A DNA stretch of 11,297 nt, taken from contig DITG01000071.1 in NCBI GenBank assembly GCA_002422045.1, forward strand, positions 301 to 11,597. The letters are read 5' to 3'. The notes under the pieces were generated by a model that had not been told where the DNA came from, did not search any database, and saw nothing but the letters and a program-made list of their open reading frames with translations. Source of the DNA: Acholeplasmataceae bacterium UBA6190. Its GTDB lineage: Bacteria > Bacillota_I > Bacilli_A > Acholeplasmatales > Acholeplasmataceae. Position 1 is the stretch's first letter; the number at the start of each line of letters is the position of its first letter. Made by a program: the position numbers and the translations under genes. Below are positions 1 to 5,917 of the stretch, piece after piece.

Positions 1-11
1 ACTCACAGGAG

Positions 12-16
12 CCTTT
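12..16 (-). promoter_or_regulatory. possible ribosome binding site of a downstream gene off the left edge
   Basis: Immediately after the tpiA stop codon the minus strand reads AAAGG, followed within 5 bases by a GTG (positions 6-4). This could be the translation signal of the next operon gene. Phosphoglycerate mutase commonly follows tpiA in Gram-positive glycolytic operons, but only 18 bases are visible, so neither the start codon nor the gene identity can be decided. Confidence 0.25.
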
Positions 17-18
17 CG

Positions 19-780
19 TTATTTTTTGAGTGCTGCTCTGACCAAAGTCAGGAATGAATTGGGATCCAGTGACGCACCACCAACCAGCGCACCATCAATG
101 TCTGACATCGAAAGTAAGCTGTCGACATTCTTGACATTCACAGAACCTCCATAAAGAATACGGAGCTGGTCTGCGACATCTTTCGAATACAATGACTGGA
201 TGACCAGACGAATGGCTTTGATTGTGTCATTGGCTTGTTCTGGGGTCGCTGTAACGCCTGTACCAATAGCCCAGATGGGTTCATAGGCAATGACGGTCTT
301 CAGTGCATCTTGAGCGCTGACATTGAGATATGCTTTTTCCACCTGTTTGCGGACAACTTGATCGGTTGTTCCTTTTTCTCTGATGTCAAGTGATTCCCCA
401 ACACAAACAATCGGAGTGAGGTCCGAATGAACCGCTGCAATCAGTTTCAAATTCACAGATTCATCGGTTTCATTGAAATAAGCGCGACGTTCGCTGTGTC
501 CGATGACCACATAATCGACGCCATAACTCTTCAGCATGGCTGCTGATATTTCACCAGTAAAAGCACCTTCTGCAGCATGATGCATATTCTGAGCGCCAAT
601 CCGAAGATTTTCGCCTTCGCGTTTGACAAGATCACGCAAGAAAATAGCCGGTGCACAAATCACCGATTCAACGATATCTTTGTTTGGAACTTCGACATTG
701 ACCGCATAAATGAACGCAAGCGCGTCATCTTTGGTCTTGTACATCTTCCAGTTCCCAGCAATCAGGGGTCTTCTTTTCAT
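19..780 (-). CDS. tpiA: triosephosphate isomerase
   Basis: This cytoplasmic glycolytic enzyme interconverts dihydroxyacetone phosphate and glyceraldehyde 3-phosphate. The 253-residue length is typical of the family. The catalytic residues are all visible: Lys12 in GNWKMYK, His95 in VIGHSERR and Glu167 in AYEPIWAIGTG; the phosphate-binding GGSVN is at 211-215. The open frame extends upstream to 876, but that extension only reads through the HPr-like gene in another frame, and conserved sequence begins at Met (780). The start lies 4 bases after the HPr-like stop and no strong Shine-Dalgarno is visible, so translation is probably coupled to that gene. One oddity is in flexible loop 6, where the usual GTGKTAT/GTGKSAT reads GTGVTAT, a Lys-to-Val change at residue 175. 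It is the last complete gene of the pgk operon in this window. Confidence 0.97.
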   Translation of the reverse strand: MKRRPLIAGNWKMYKTKDDALAFIYAVNVEVPNKDIVESVICAPAIFLRDLVKREGENLRIGAQNMHHAAEGAFTGEISAAMLKSYGVDYVVIGHSERRAYFNETDESVNLKLIAAVHSDLTPIVCVGESLDIREKGTTDQVVRKQVEKAYLNVSAQDALKTVIAYEPIWAIGTGVTATPEQANDTIKAIRLVIQSLYSKDVADQLRILYGGSVNVKNVDSLLSMSDIDGALVGGASLDPNSFLTLVRAALKK

Positions 781-784
781 AGGA

Positions 785-1033
785 TTAACCCAGGATCGTG
801 GATACGTCTTTGATGGCTTCTTCAGCGCGAGAACCTCTCGCCACGATGCGAACGTTTTCGCCGTGTGGCACTGCAAGAGACATCAGTGCGAGTATCGATT
901 TGAGGTCGACAACTTTATTGTTATAGTGCAATTCGATTTCAACTGCATACTTGGATGCAGTCTGGACGACTTTTGCTGCAAGACTAGCATGCAGACCTTG
1001 TGTGCTTTTGATGACAATTTCTTTTTCAATCAT
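785..1033 (-). CDS. HPr-like phosphocarrier protein, lacking Arg17
   Basis: This is a single-domain HPr-fold protein of 82 residues, close to the usual HPr length of 85-88. HPr accepts phosphate on His15 from PTS Enzyme I and, in Gram-positives, on Ser46 from HPr kinase, the latter for carbon-catabolite signalling. His15 (QGLHAS) and Ser46 (VVDLKSILALMSL) are both present. The near-universal Arg17 and Pro18 of the GIHARPA motif are replaced by Ser17 and Leu18. Arg17 assists phosphotransfer at His15, so PTS carrier activity may be weak or absent while Ser46 regulation could persist; this is inference. A clear GGAGG (1043-1047) sits 9 bases before the ATG. The gene lies between an XRE/cupin regulator and tpiA in the glycolytic operon. 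A ptsH symbol is withheld because of the altered active site. Confidence 0.88.
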   Translation of the reverse strand: MIEKEIVIKSTQGLHASLAAKVVQTASKYAVEIELHYNNKVVDLKSILALMSLAVPHGENVRIVARGSRAEEAIKDVSTILG

Positions 1034-1048
1034 TTCTTTTTTCCTCCG

Positions 1049-1588
1049 TTAGAACATGGGTGGTGTGCTGATCCACAGCACCTTGGCGTGTTGAAGACTG
1101 TTGTTGGACAGATAATGCTCTTTGTTTGCTTGATAATAAAATGTTTCGCCTTTTCGGATGACATGTCTTTTCTTGTTCAAGACCAGTGTCACCTGACCTT
1201 CGAGTACATATCCGAATTCCTCTCCGGCATGTGGATCATCAATCTCTGATTGTCCACCGGGTTCAAGATCAATGATGATCGGTTCCATTTCATATTTTAA
1301 TGCATTGGGAACAATCCAACTGATCATATGCTTTAATTCAATATTTTCCTTGACATAGAAATCTTCTTTTTTGTAAACGGCTGTCTGTTCTTCTTCTTTG
1401 CTGAAGAATTCGTGGATATCCGTCCCGAGCACCTCAAGGATGGAAAACAGTGTTTGCATCGAGGGTGATGTCAGATTGTTTTCGAGTTGGGAGATGTAAC
1501 CTTTGGTCAGTTCAAGCCGGTTAGCGAGTTCTTCCTGTGTCAGTCCATTGCCAAGTCGTAGTGCTCTGATTTTTTTGCCGATATCCAT
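1049..1588 (-). CDS. XRE-family transcriptional regulator with C-terminal cupin domain
   Basis: This 179-residue, two-domain DNA-binding protein carries an XRE/SinR-type helix-turn-helix at about residues 6-60 (recognition region LTKGYISQLENNLTSPS). A cupin_2 barrel follows at about 105-175 (PHAGEEFGYVLEGQV, then GETFYYQANKEHYLSNN). The layout matches the PuuR-like group of HTH-cupin regulators, in which the cupin senses a small ligand; the ligand here cannot be read from the sequence. The cupin metal motif is incomplete by eye: His120, Glu123/Glu124 and His158 are candidate ligands. Its ATG overlaps the pgk stop by one base (TAATG), so it is probably translationally coupled to pgk. Placement inside the operon suggests it responds to or controls central sugar metabolism, but its target is unknown. 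It is not a CggR-type (SorC family) regulator. Confidence 0.9.
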   Translation of the reverse strand: MDIGKKIRALRLGNGLTQEELANRLELTKGYISQLENNLTSPSMQTLFSILEVLGTDIHEFFSKEEEQTAVYKKEDFYVKENIELKHMISWIVPNALKYEMEPIIIDLEPGGQSEIDDPHAGEEFGYVLEGQVTLVLNKKRHVIRKGETFYYQANKEHYLSNNSLQHAKVLWISTPPMF

Positions 1589-2784
1589 TATTTGTCGTCA
1601 ACACATTGGATACCAGGAAGTACCTTGCCTTCTAGATATTCAAGTGATGCTCCACCACCTGTGGAAATGTGTGTGAATCCATCGGATAAACCGAACTGGA
1701 TGACTGCCGCTGCTGAGTCGCCACCGCCGATGATGGTGGTTGCTTGACTCTTGATGCCAGCAATCGATTGTGCGATGCTCTTGGTACCTTCAGAGAATCT
1801 TGGGAATTCGAAGACGCCAAGCGGACCGTTCCATACGACTGTCTTGGCTTCTTGAATGAATTTTTCAAAAATGGCGATGGTTCTAGGTCCGATATCCAAA
1901 CCCATTTCATCTTGAGGAATCGAAGCGATATGTCTGACATTCTTTTCAGTTTCAGCATCGAATGCTTTGCCTGTGTAAACGTCATCACCAAGTTCGATTT
2001 TGCCATTGGCTTGTGCGAGTAATTCTTTGGCAAGTTCTACCTTGTCAGCTTCGAGCAAACTCTTGCCGACTTCATAACCCATTGCCTTGAAGAACGTGAA
2101 TGCCATGCCCCCGCCAATCAGCACCTTATCAGCAATCTTCAAGAGATTTTGAATGACTTCGATCTTATCGGAAACTTTGGCTCCACCCAAAATCGCAACG
2201 AAAGGACGTTGTGGATTTTCAAGGGTACCGCCAATAAAGTTAATTTCTTTTTCAAGTAAGAATCCAGCAACGGTCGAACCGATGTTATGTGCAATACCGA
2301 CATTCGATGCAGCATCACGGTGCGCTGTACCAAATGCATCATTGACGAATACATCGCCTAAAGATGCCCAGTATTTGCCCAGTTCAGGATTGTTCTTGCT
2401 TTCTTTGTTACCGTCTAGGTCTTCAAAGCGTGTGTTTTCAAACATGAGAATTTCGCCGTTTTTGAGTGCTGCCACAGCATCCTCAAGTGCTTTGCCTCTG
2501 GTGACTGGTACGAAGACGACTTCTTGCTTCAGATGTTCGCTCAGACGTTTCGCAACGACTGCCAAACTGTTCTTCGCTTTGTCTGCTTCGTCTTTGACAC
2601 GTCCTAGATGTGAAAATACGATGGCTCTGCCTCCTTGTTCAAGTACGTACTTGATGGTTGGCAATGCTTCTACAATTCTGTTTTCGTCTGTGATGACGCC
2701 GTTTTTAAGCGGAACGTTGAAATCAACGCGAATTAAAACCTTTTTGCCTTTGACCTGGATGTCTCTAATGGTCTTTTTAGCCAT
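1588..2784 (-). CDS. pgk: phosphoglycerate kinase
   Basis: This cytoplasmic enzyme transfers phosphate from 1,3-bisphosphoglycerate to ADP, the first ATP-yielding step of glycolysis. The 398-residue protein matches the bacterial family length. In order it shows the N-terminal signature RVDFNVP (19-25), SHLGR (58-62), the substrate-binding FGTAHR region (151-156), GGAKVSDK (200-207), NGPLGVFE (319-326), the nucleotide-site GGGDS (353-357) and STGGGAS (374-380). An in-frame upstream ATG at 2805 is rejected because the AGGAGG site lies between it and the ATG at 2784. The gene opens the operon, about 45 bases after the predicted transcription start, and its stop overlaps the start of the XRE/cupin gene. 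gapA, often just upstream of pgk in Gram-positives, is absent here. Confidence 0.98.
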   Translation of the reverse strand: MAKKTIRDIQVKGKKVLIRVDFNVPLKNGVITDENRIVEALPTIKYVLEQGGRAIVFSHLGRVKDEADKAKNSLAVVAKRLSEHLKQEVVFVPVTRGKALEDAVAALKNGEILMFENTRFEDLDGNKESKNNPELGKYWASLGDVFVNDAFGTAHRDAASNVGIAHNIGSTVAGFLLEKEINFIGGTLENPQRPFVAILGGAKVSDKIEVIQNLLKIADKVLIGGGMAFTFFKAMGYEVGKSLLEADKVELAKELLAQANGKIELGDDVYTGKAFDAETEKNVRHIASIPQDEMGLDIGPRTIAIFEKFIQEAKTVVWNGPLGVFEFPRFSEGTKSIAQSIAGIKSQATTIIGGGDSAAAVIQFGLSDGFTHISTGGGASLEYLEGKVLPGIQCVDDK

Positions 2785-2791
2785 GTGAATG

Positions 2792-2797
2792 CCTCCT
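2792..2797 (-). promoter_or_regulatory. pgk ribosome binding site (decides the start)
   Basis: AGGAGG lies 7 bases upstream of the ATG at 2784 and downstream of a competing in-frame ATG at 2805. Its position fixes the pgk start at 2784. Confidence 0.85.
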
Positions 2798-2834
2798 ATT
2801 ATCATTGTGATCGATTTGATTTTTAGCCGCTCTT

Positions 2835-2863
2835 ATTATAACACTTATTGTAAACATTTTCTA
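2835..2863 (-). promoter_or_regulatory. promoter of the pgk-tpiA operon
   Basis: On the minus strand a perfect TATAAT (2840-2835) is preceded by TG one base upstream, giving an extended -10 (TGTTATAAT). A weak -35, TAGAAA (2863-2858), sits 17 bases further upstream and matches TTGACA at 4 of 6 positions. Predicted transcription begins near 2828, leaving a leader of about 45 bases with no obvious riboswitch or attenuator. The -35 and -10 elements lie at the very 3' end of the ComK-like gene and just past it. TTTACA nearby is only 8 bases from the -10 and cannot be its -35. Confidence 0.7.
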
Positions 2864-3282
2864 TATGAATGGCCATGAAAGTGTTTTACTTTAGTATTTC
2901 TAATCTCCGTTAAAACCTCAATCTGTTTCTGCCATTGCATTCTACTCATCTTCACCCTCAATGTTCTGCCACTGATGAAGGTCAGCAACATCTCTTGATC
3001 TGTTTCTTCAACTTTGCAAATTGCAGGAAAATTGATCCAAATCGTTTCATAGATTCTGATGCCTCCCGTAGGGATGAGCATTGTCTCGTGATCAATCACG
3101 ACGGGTATCTTATACAATTTTCCTGTTTGTTTCTGACAGGATTTCAAGTATCCCTCTAAGGAAAACAAAGCCTGTTCACATAGTGTTTTGATGTGTCTCT
3201 TGCATGTCATGGAAAGTTTGAGAACTTGATCGGTTTGATATACCCATAAGCCCTCTTGATGATGCATCATGTATTCAATCAT
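2845..3282 (-). CDS. ComK-like protein (competence transcription factor family)
   Basis: In Bacillus, ComK activates the DNA-uptake genes by binding paired AT boxes (AAAA-N5-TTTT). From memory this 145-residue protein follows the ComK core at about residues 41-127. SLEGYLKSCQKQTG matches the SSYAGRKAGTYEVTK region, KIPVVIDHETMLIPT matches KPPIMVDPSNQIFLFPT, and ETIWINF matches CGWIS. LLTFISGRTLRVKMSRMQWQKQ matches the VTFSNGKTMELPISYNSFENQ region. It is shorter than B. subtilis ComK (192 residues) at the C-terminus. No Shine-Dalgarno is visible before the ATG at 3282; ATGs at 3270 and 3267 are alternative starts with no better site. It sits 18 bases after the T-tract of the upstream terminator and shares its 3' end with the pgk promoter. 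The target genes are not in this window, so a role in competence is an inference from the family. Confidence 0.72.
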   Translation of the reverse strand: MIEYMMHHQEGLWVYQTDQVLKLSMTCKRHIKTLCEQALFSLEGYLKSCQKQTGKLYKIPVVIDHETMLIPTGGIRIYETIWINFPAICKVEETDQEMLLTFISGRTLRVKMSRMQWQKQIEVLTEIRNTKVKHFHGHSYRKCLQ

Positions 3283-3300
3283 GGGTTTGATATAAGCAAT

Positions 3301-3324
3301 AAAAAAAAGGCCGATTGGCCTTTT
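3301..3324 (-). terminator. intrinsic terminator after the sugar ABC ATPase gene
   Basis: On the minus strand AAAAGGCC, a 4-base loop AATC, and GGCCTTTT form a perfect 8-bp stem, followed by further T residues (8 T in total). It starts 5 bases after the TAA of the ATPase gene. It also lies only 18 bases before the start codon of the ComK-like gene. Confidence 0.85.
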
Positions 3325-3328
3325 CGTA

Positions 3329-4501
3329 TTAAGCTTGTTCCGCCTTCACTTCAGTTTCTTTCTTGGGTGCCTTTTTAGCCACTGGCTGATTGGATTCATT
3401 GAGTACCAACCGCAGTTCGCTTTCTGGATCAAAGAAATGACATTTGTGCATATCAAGGGCAAGTTTCATCTTGTCGCCGATGCGTACGCCAGCTCTTGCA
3501 TTGATGCTTGCGCAGACGTTGGATCCATTGACACTGGTGTAGAGGTTGGTTTCAGAACCGAGGAGTTCTGCCACGTCAACAACGATGTCTAAGACTGCAT
3601 CTGGATATGTTTCGAGTACGACAGCTTCGTCATGAATGTCTTCAGGACGGATGCCTAGGATGATTTCTTTGTTTTGGAAATTGTTCGTCTTCACGATTTC
3701 AAACTTGTCAGCGGGTACTTGGAGTTTGTGATCGCCAGCGGTGAACAAACCTTTGCTATCGACTTTACCACGAATGAAGTTCATCGGAGGTGTTCCGATG
3801 AATCCGGCAACGAATAAATTGTTCGGATAGTCATAAATTTCTTTGGGTTGTCCGACTTGCATGATATAACCGTCTTTCATGACGACGATACGGCTAGCCA
3901 TGGTCATCGCTTCAATCTGGTCATGGGTGACATAGATGGTTGTTGTTTCAATCTTGTTATGTAACTTAATCAATTCGCCTCTCATCTGGACACGAAGTTT
4001 CGCGTCAAGGTTGGATAGAGGTTCGTCCATCAAGAATACTTTTGCGTTACGGACAATCGCTCTACCTAGAGCAACACGTTGTCTTTGTCCACCGGAAAGT
4101 GCCTTTGGCTTACGCTTGAGGTAGGGTGTCAATCCAAGAATTTCAGCAGCTTCTTGAACTTTGTCGTTGATGACATCTTTTGGCATTTTTCTCAGTTTGA
4201 GGCCAAACGCCATGTTATCATAAACGGTCATGTGTGGATAAAGCGCATAGGACTGGAATACCATCGCGATATTTCTGTCTTTGGGTGCTTTGTCGTTCAC
4301 AAGTTCTTCATCGATGTAGAGTTCGCCTGATGAAATTTCTTCGAGACCCGCGATCATTCTGAGTGTTGTAGATTTACCACAACCAGAAGGTCCGACGAAA
4401 ACGATGAATTCTTTGTCACGGATATCCAAGTTGAAGTCAAAGACTGCTTGGACACCATTGGGGTAAATCTTATTGATGTTTTTCAGTTTTAATGTTGCCA
4501 T
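3329..4501 (-). CDS. CUT1-type sugar ABC transporter ATP-binding protein (MsmK/UgpC/MalK-like)
   Basis: This cytoplasmic ATPase energises carbohydrate uptake through a membrane permease pair. The 390-residue protein has an N-terminal ATPase domain: Walker A GPSGCGKST (37-45), Q-loop Gln83, signature LSGGQ (135-139), Walker B VFLMDE (155-160) and H-loop His193. A C-terminal OB/TOBE regulatory region follows, including RPED (285-288), as in MalK, MsmK and UgpC. The tail (about 375-390) is rich in Lys and Glu. The start at 4501 is preceded by an AAGGGAG site; the longer frame to 4534 would begin inside the predicted promoter. It stands alone with its own promoter and terminator and no permease or binding-protein gene beside it. 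This suggests one ATPase shared by several sugar importers, as known for Streptococcus MsmK; that is inference. Confidence 0.94.
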   Translation of the reverse strand: MATLKLKNINKIYPNGVQAVFDFNLDIRDKEFIVFVGPSGCGKSTTLRMIAGLEEISSGELYIDEELVNDKAPKDRNIAMVFQSYALYPHMTVYDNMAFGLKLRKMPKDVINDKVQEAAEILGLTPYLKRKPKALSGGQRQRVALGRAIVRNAKVFLMDEPLSNLDAKLRVQMRGELIKLHNKIETTTIYVTHDQIEAMTMASRIVVMKDGYIMQVGQPKEIYDYPNNLFVAGFIGTPPMNFIRGKVDSKGLFTAGDHKLQVPADKFEIVKTNNFQNKEIILGIRPEDIHDEAVVLETYPDAVLDIVVDVAELLGSETNLYTSVNGSNVCASINARAGVRIGDKMKLALDMHKCHFFDPESELRLVLNESNQPVAKKAPKKETEVKAEQA

Positions 4502-4532
4502 ATGTTTCTCCCTTTTCTTGCTTTGTAAGACC

Positions 4533-4541
4533 ATTGTATCA
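4533..4541 (-). promoter_or_regulatory. promoter of the sugar ABC ATPase gene
   Basis: On the minus strand TGATACAAT forms an extended -10 (TG at 4541-4540, TACAAT at 4538-4533). At the expected -35 spacing there is only a T-run belonging to the preceding terminator, so the -35 is poor. The predicted start is near 4525, giving a leader of roughly 25 bases with the ribosome binding site inside it. No catabolite-response palindrome is visible. Confidence 0.5.
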
Positions 4542-4553
4542 AAGATAGGGCAT

Positions 4554-4577
4554 AAAAAAAATGTGCATTGTGCACAT
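4554..4577 (-). terminator. intrinsic terminator of the protease/HTH cassette
   Basis: On the minus strand ATGTGCA, loop CAA, and TGCACAT form a 7-bp perfect stem followed by a run of T residues. It begins 4 bases after the stop codon of the HTH gene and separates that cassette from the sugar ABC ATPase promoter. Confidence 0.8.
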
Positions 4578-4581
4578 ATTT

Positions 4582-5157
4582 TTAACGGATGAGTTGATAA
4601 ATGAGAAATGCATCTTGAAACAATCTAACGTCAAATCCTGTGGTCTGATGAAACTTATCCAATCTTTGGATGAGTGTATTGCGGTGAACATAGAGACGTT
4701 TGGATGCGAGGATCATGTTTTGGTTTGATTCCAAATAGGTTTTGATTGTTTCAAGCATGAGTTGATCCTTTTCGAATTTTCGCAACATGAACGACTTGGT
4801 TTCTGCATCAATTTTGGGTAAGAGGTAGGATAAGATGATTTTGTCATTCAAGTATGCAAATTTGTTGAATGGAATGCTTCCTAAGATGGTTTTGCACCAA
4901 GAGATATGTCTATCTTTGTCTTCTTCATGTTCAAAAACATAGGATTCATAAATTCTTAAGTCTGTGAGAGTATCACTCATGATATTTAAAATGACATCAT
5001 GAAAAGAGATGTCAGTATCAACCTGGTGGTGCAAGATGATGGCTTTGTCCTGTGAATCGACACGAAGAATATGAATAAACTCACTGAATAGAGAAATCAT
5101 CAGTGATTCGTCAGACTTGATATTTTGTTTGCTTTCAATGTAGAGATATCGATTCAT
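4582..5157 (-). CDS. small regulator with PucR/CdaR-type C-terminal helix-turn-helix
   Basis: This is a probable DNA-binding protein of 191 residues. Residues about 135-190 match the PucR C-terminal HTH domain found in CdaR and PucR regulators, with the core ASKRLYVHRNTLIQRLDKF (151-169) then TTGFDVR. Family members are usually above 350 residues with an N-terminal sensor. Here the first ~130 residues match nothing I recognise, and no membrane segment is visible. The start at 5157 is chosen because AGGA lies 7 bases upstream; the longer frame to 5190 would overlap the preceding gene. It follows the catalytically dead lipoprotein gene by 13 bases and ends at a terminator, so it is the last gene of a three-gene unit. 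Its target is unknown; autoregulation of the unit is one possibility. Confidence 0.8.
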   Translation of the reverse strand: MNRYLYIESKQNIKSDESLMISLFSEFIHILRVDSQDKAIILHHQVDTDISFHDVILNIMSDTLTDLRIYESYVFEHEEDKDRHISWCKTILGSIPFNKFAYLNDKIILSYLLPKIDAETKSFMLRKFEKDQLMLETIKTYLESNQNMILASKRLYVHRNTLIQRLDKFHQTTGFDVRLFQDAFLIYQLIR

Positions 5158-5170
5158 GCAACCGTCCTGT

Positions 5171-5917
5171 TCAGATGATGATGTCTTCAATCATCGCTTG
5201 GATTTGAAAGATGTCATAGGCGCGTGCGTATCCGCCTTGTACTTGAAATTGGATACCAACAACTTCGGCGTGAATGTTGAGAATCACAGCACCTGTCGCA
5301 AATGCATCCGATGGTATGCTTGTATTCATGATCGAATAGTTGTTCTCTTGCAATTCATAACCTGATACAAGACCCATCCGCATGCCATTGTTGGTTCGAT
5401 TCACGAAACCGATCAACATGACAGGTTCACCGACATAAGGCATGGCTTTTGCAAGGGTTGAAACACCTAGCAATTTGAGCGGATTTTTAGCAAAACGTAT
5501 CGCAGCTAGTCCAAGGGATTCGGATCGTGTCACCAGATATCCACGGTAGGTTTCTCCCTTATAATCTGTGATTTCAATCCAGAGTTCATAGGGAACACTG
5601 ACATCCGTGCTCGAAATTTCTGTCATCACGTAATAAAAATCTTGATTTTGAGCAAAGACAAATCCCGATACATAACGTGTCTCAATCAAAAACCCTAAGG
5701 CAGTATAGACTCTGATTTCCAGCTTGACGGTTGAAATTGTCGCTTTGTACGTCACATCATCAAGCATTGATTTAAAGTTTTGATCATCAATGATATCGTT
5801 TAATTGGTAGTCATCAAATCGATCTGATAACTGTTTGAATTCTGGTGTGTTTTCCTGAAAAATACATCCCGTCAACGTCAAAAGCAATAGGATGACGAAT
5901 AATAGTTTCCTCATCAT
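5171..5917 (-). CDS. lipoprotein with degenerate trypsin-like fold (predicted pseudoprotease)
   Basis: This 248-residue secreted lipoprotein has an N-terminal hydrophobic signal and lipobox LTGC (Cys18 lipidated), so it is predicted to be anchored outside the membrane. Its body aligns by eye with the neighbouring trypsin-fold lipoprotein over most of its length: SGFVFAQNQDFYYVMT matches SGVIFHSDALFYYVLT, and the C-terminal VVGI strand is shared. All three catalytic positions differ: His becomes Ser102 (TEISS for TNHHVV), Asp becomes Gly136 (LGLAAIRF for YDLAVLRF), and the nucleophile Ser becomes Thr208. Proteolysis is therefore unlikely; binding or regulation of its partner is inference. The ATG overlaps the upstream stop (ATGA), and GGAGGT (5926-5931) is 8 bases before the start. 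It is an intact frame, not a decayed gene. Confidence 0.8.
   Translation of the reverse strand: MMRKLLFVILLLLTLTGCIFQENTPEFKQLSDRFDDYQLNDIIDDQNFKSMLDDVTYKATISTVKLEIRVYTALGFLIETRYVSGFVFAQNQDFYYVMTEISSTDVSVPYELWIEITDYKGETYRGYLVTRSESLGLAAIRFAKNPLKLLGVSTLAKAMPYVGEPVMLIGFVNRTNNGMRMGLVSGYELQENNYSIMNTSIPSDAFATGAVILNIHAEVVGIQFQVQGGYARAYDIFQIQAMIEDIII

Noticed and set aside
781..876. N-terminal extension of tpiA to 876
   Set aside because: The extra 32 residues lie entirely inside the HPr-like gene in another frame, and triosephosphate isomerases begin at the KRRPLIAGNWKM region.
710..1249. 179-codon plus-strand open frame across the tpiA/HPr/XRE region
   Set aside because: It runs antisense to three well-supported genes, is Phe/Cys-rich and resembles no protein family.
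2153..2788. 211-codon open frame on the plus strand opposite pgk
   Set aside because: It is antisense to a strongly conserved pgk, has low-complexity Ser/Thr-rich content, and shows no recognisable motif.
2849..2854. TTTACA as the -35 of the pgk promoter
   Set aside because: It is only 8 bases from the TATAAT; a workable -35 needs about 17.
3301..3324. ComK-type operator (AAAA-N5-TTTT) in the A/T-flanked palindrome upstream of the ComK-like gene
   Set aside because: The spacing between the A-run and T-run is 12, not 5, and the sequence is fully explained as a terminator hairpin.
5157..5173. TGA read as tryptophan (Mycoplasma code)
   Set aside because: TGA sits exactly at natural ends of sufU, sufD and both lipoprotein genes, followed by correctly spaced downstream starts, and the pgk Trp codon checked is TGG.
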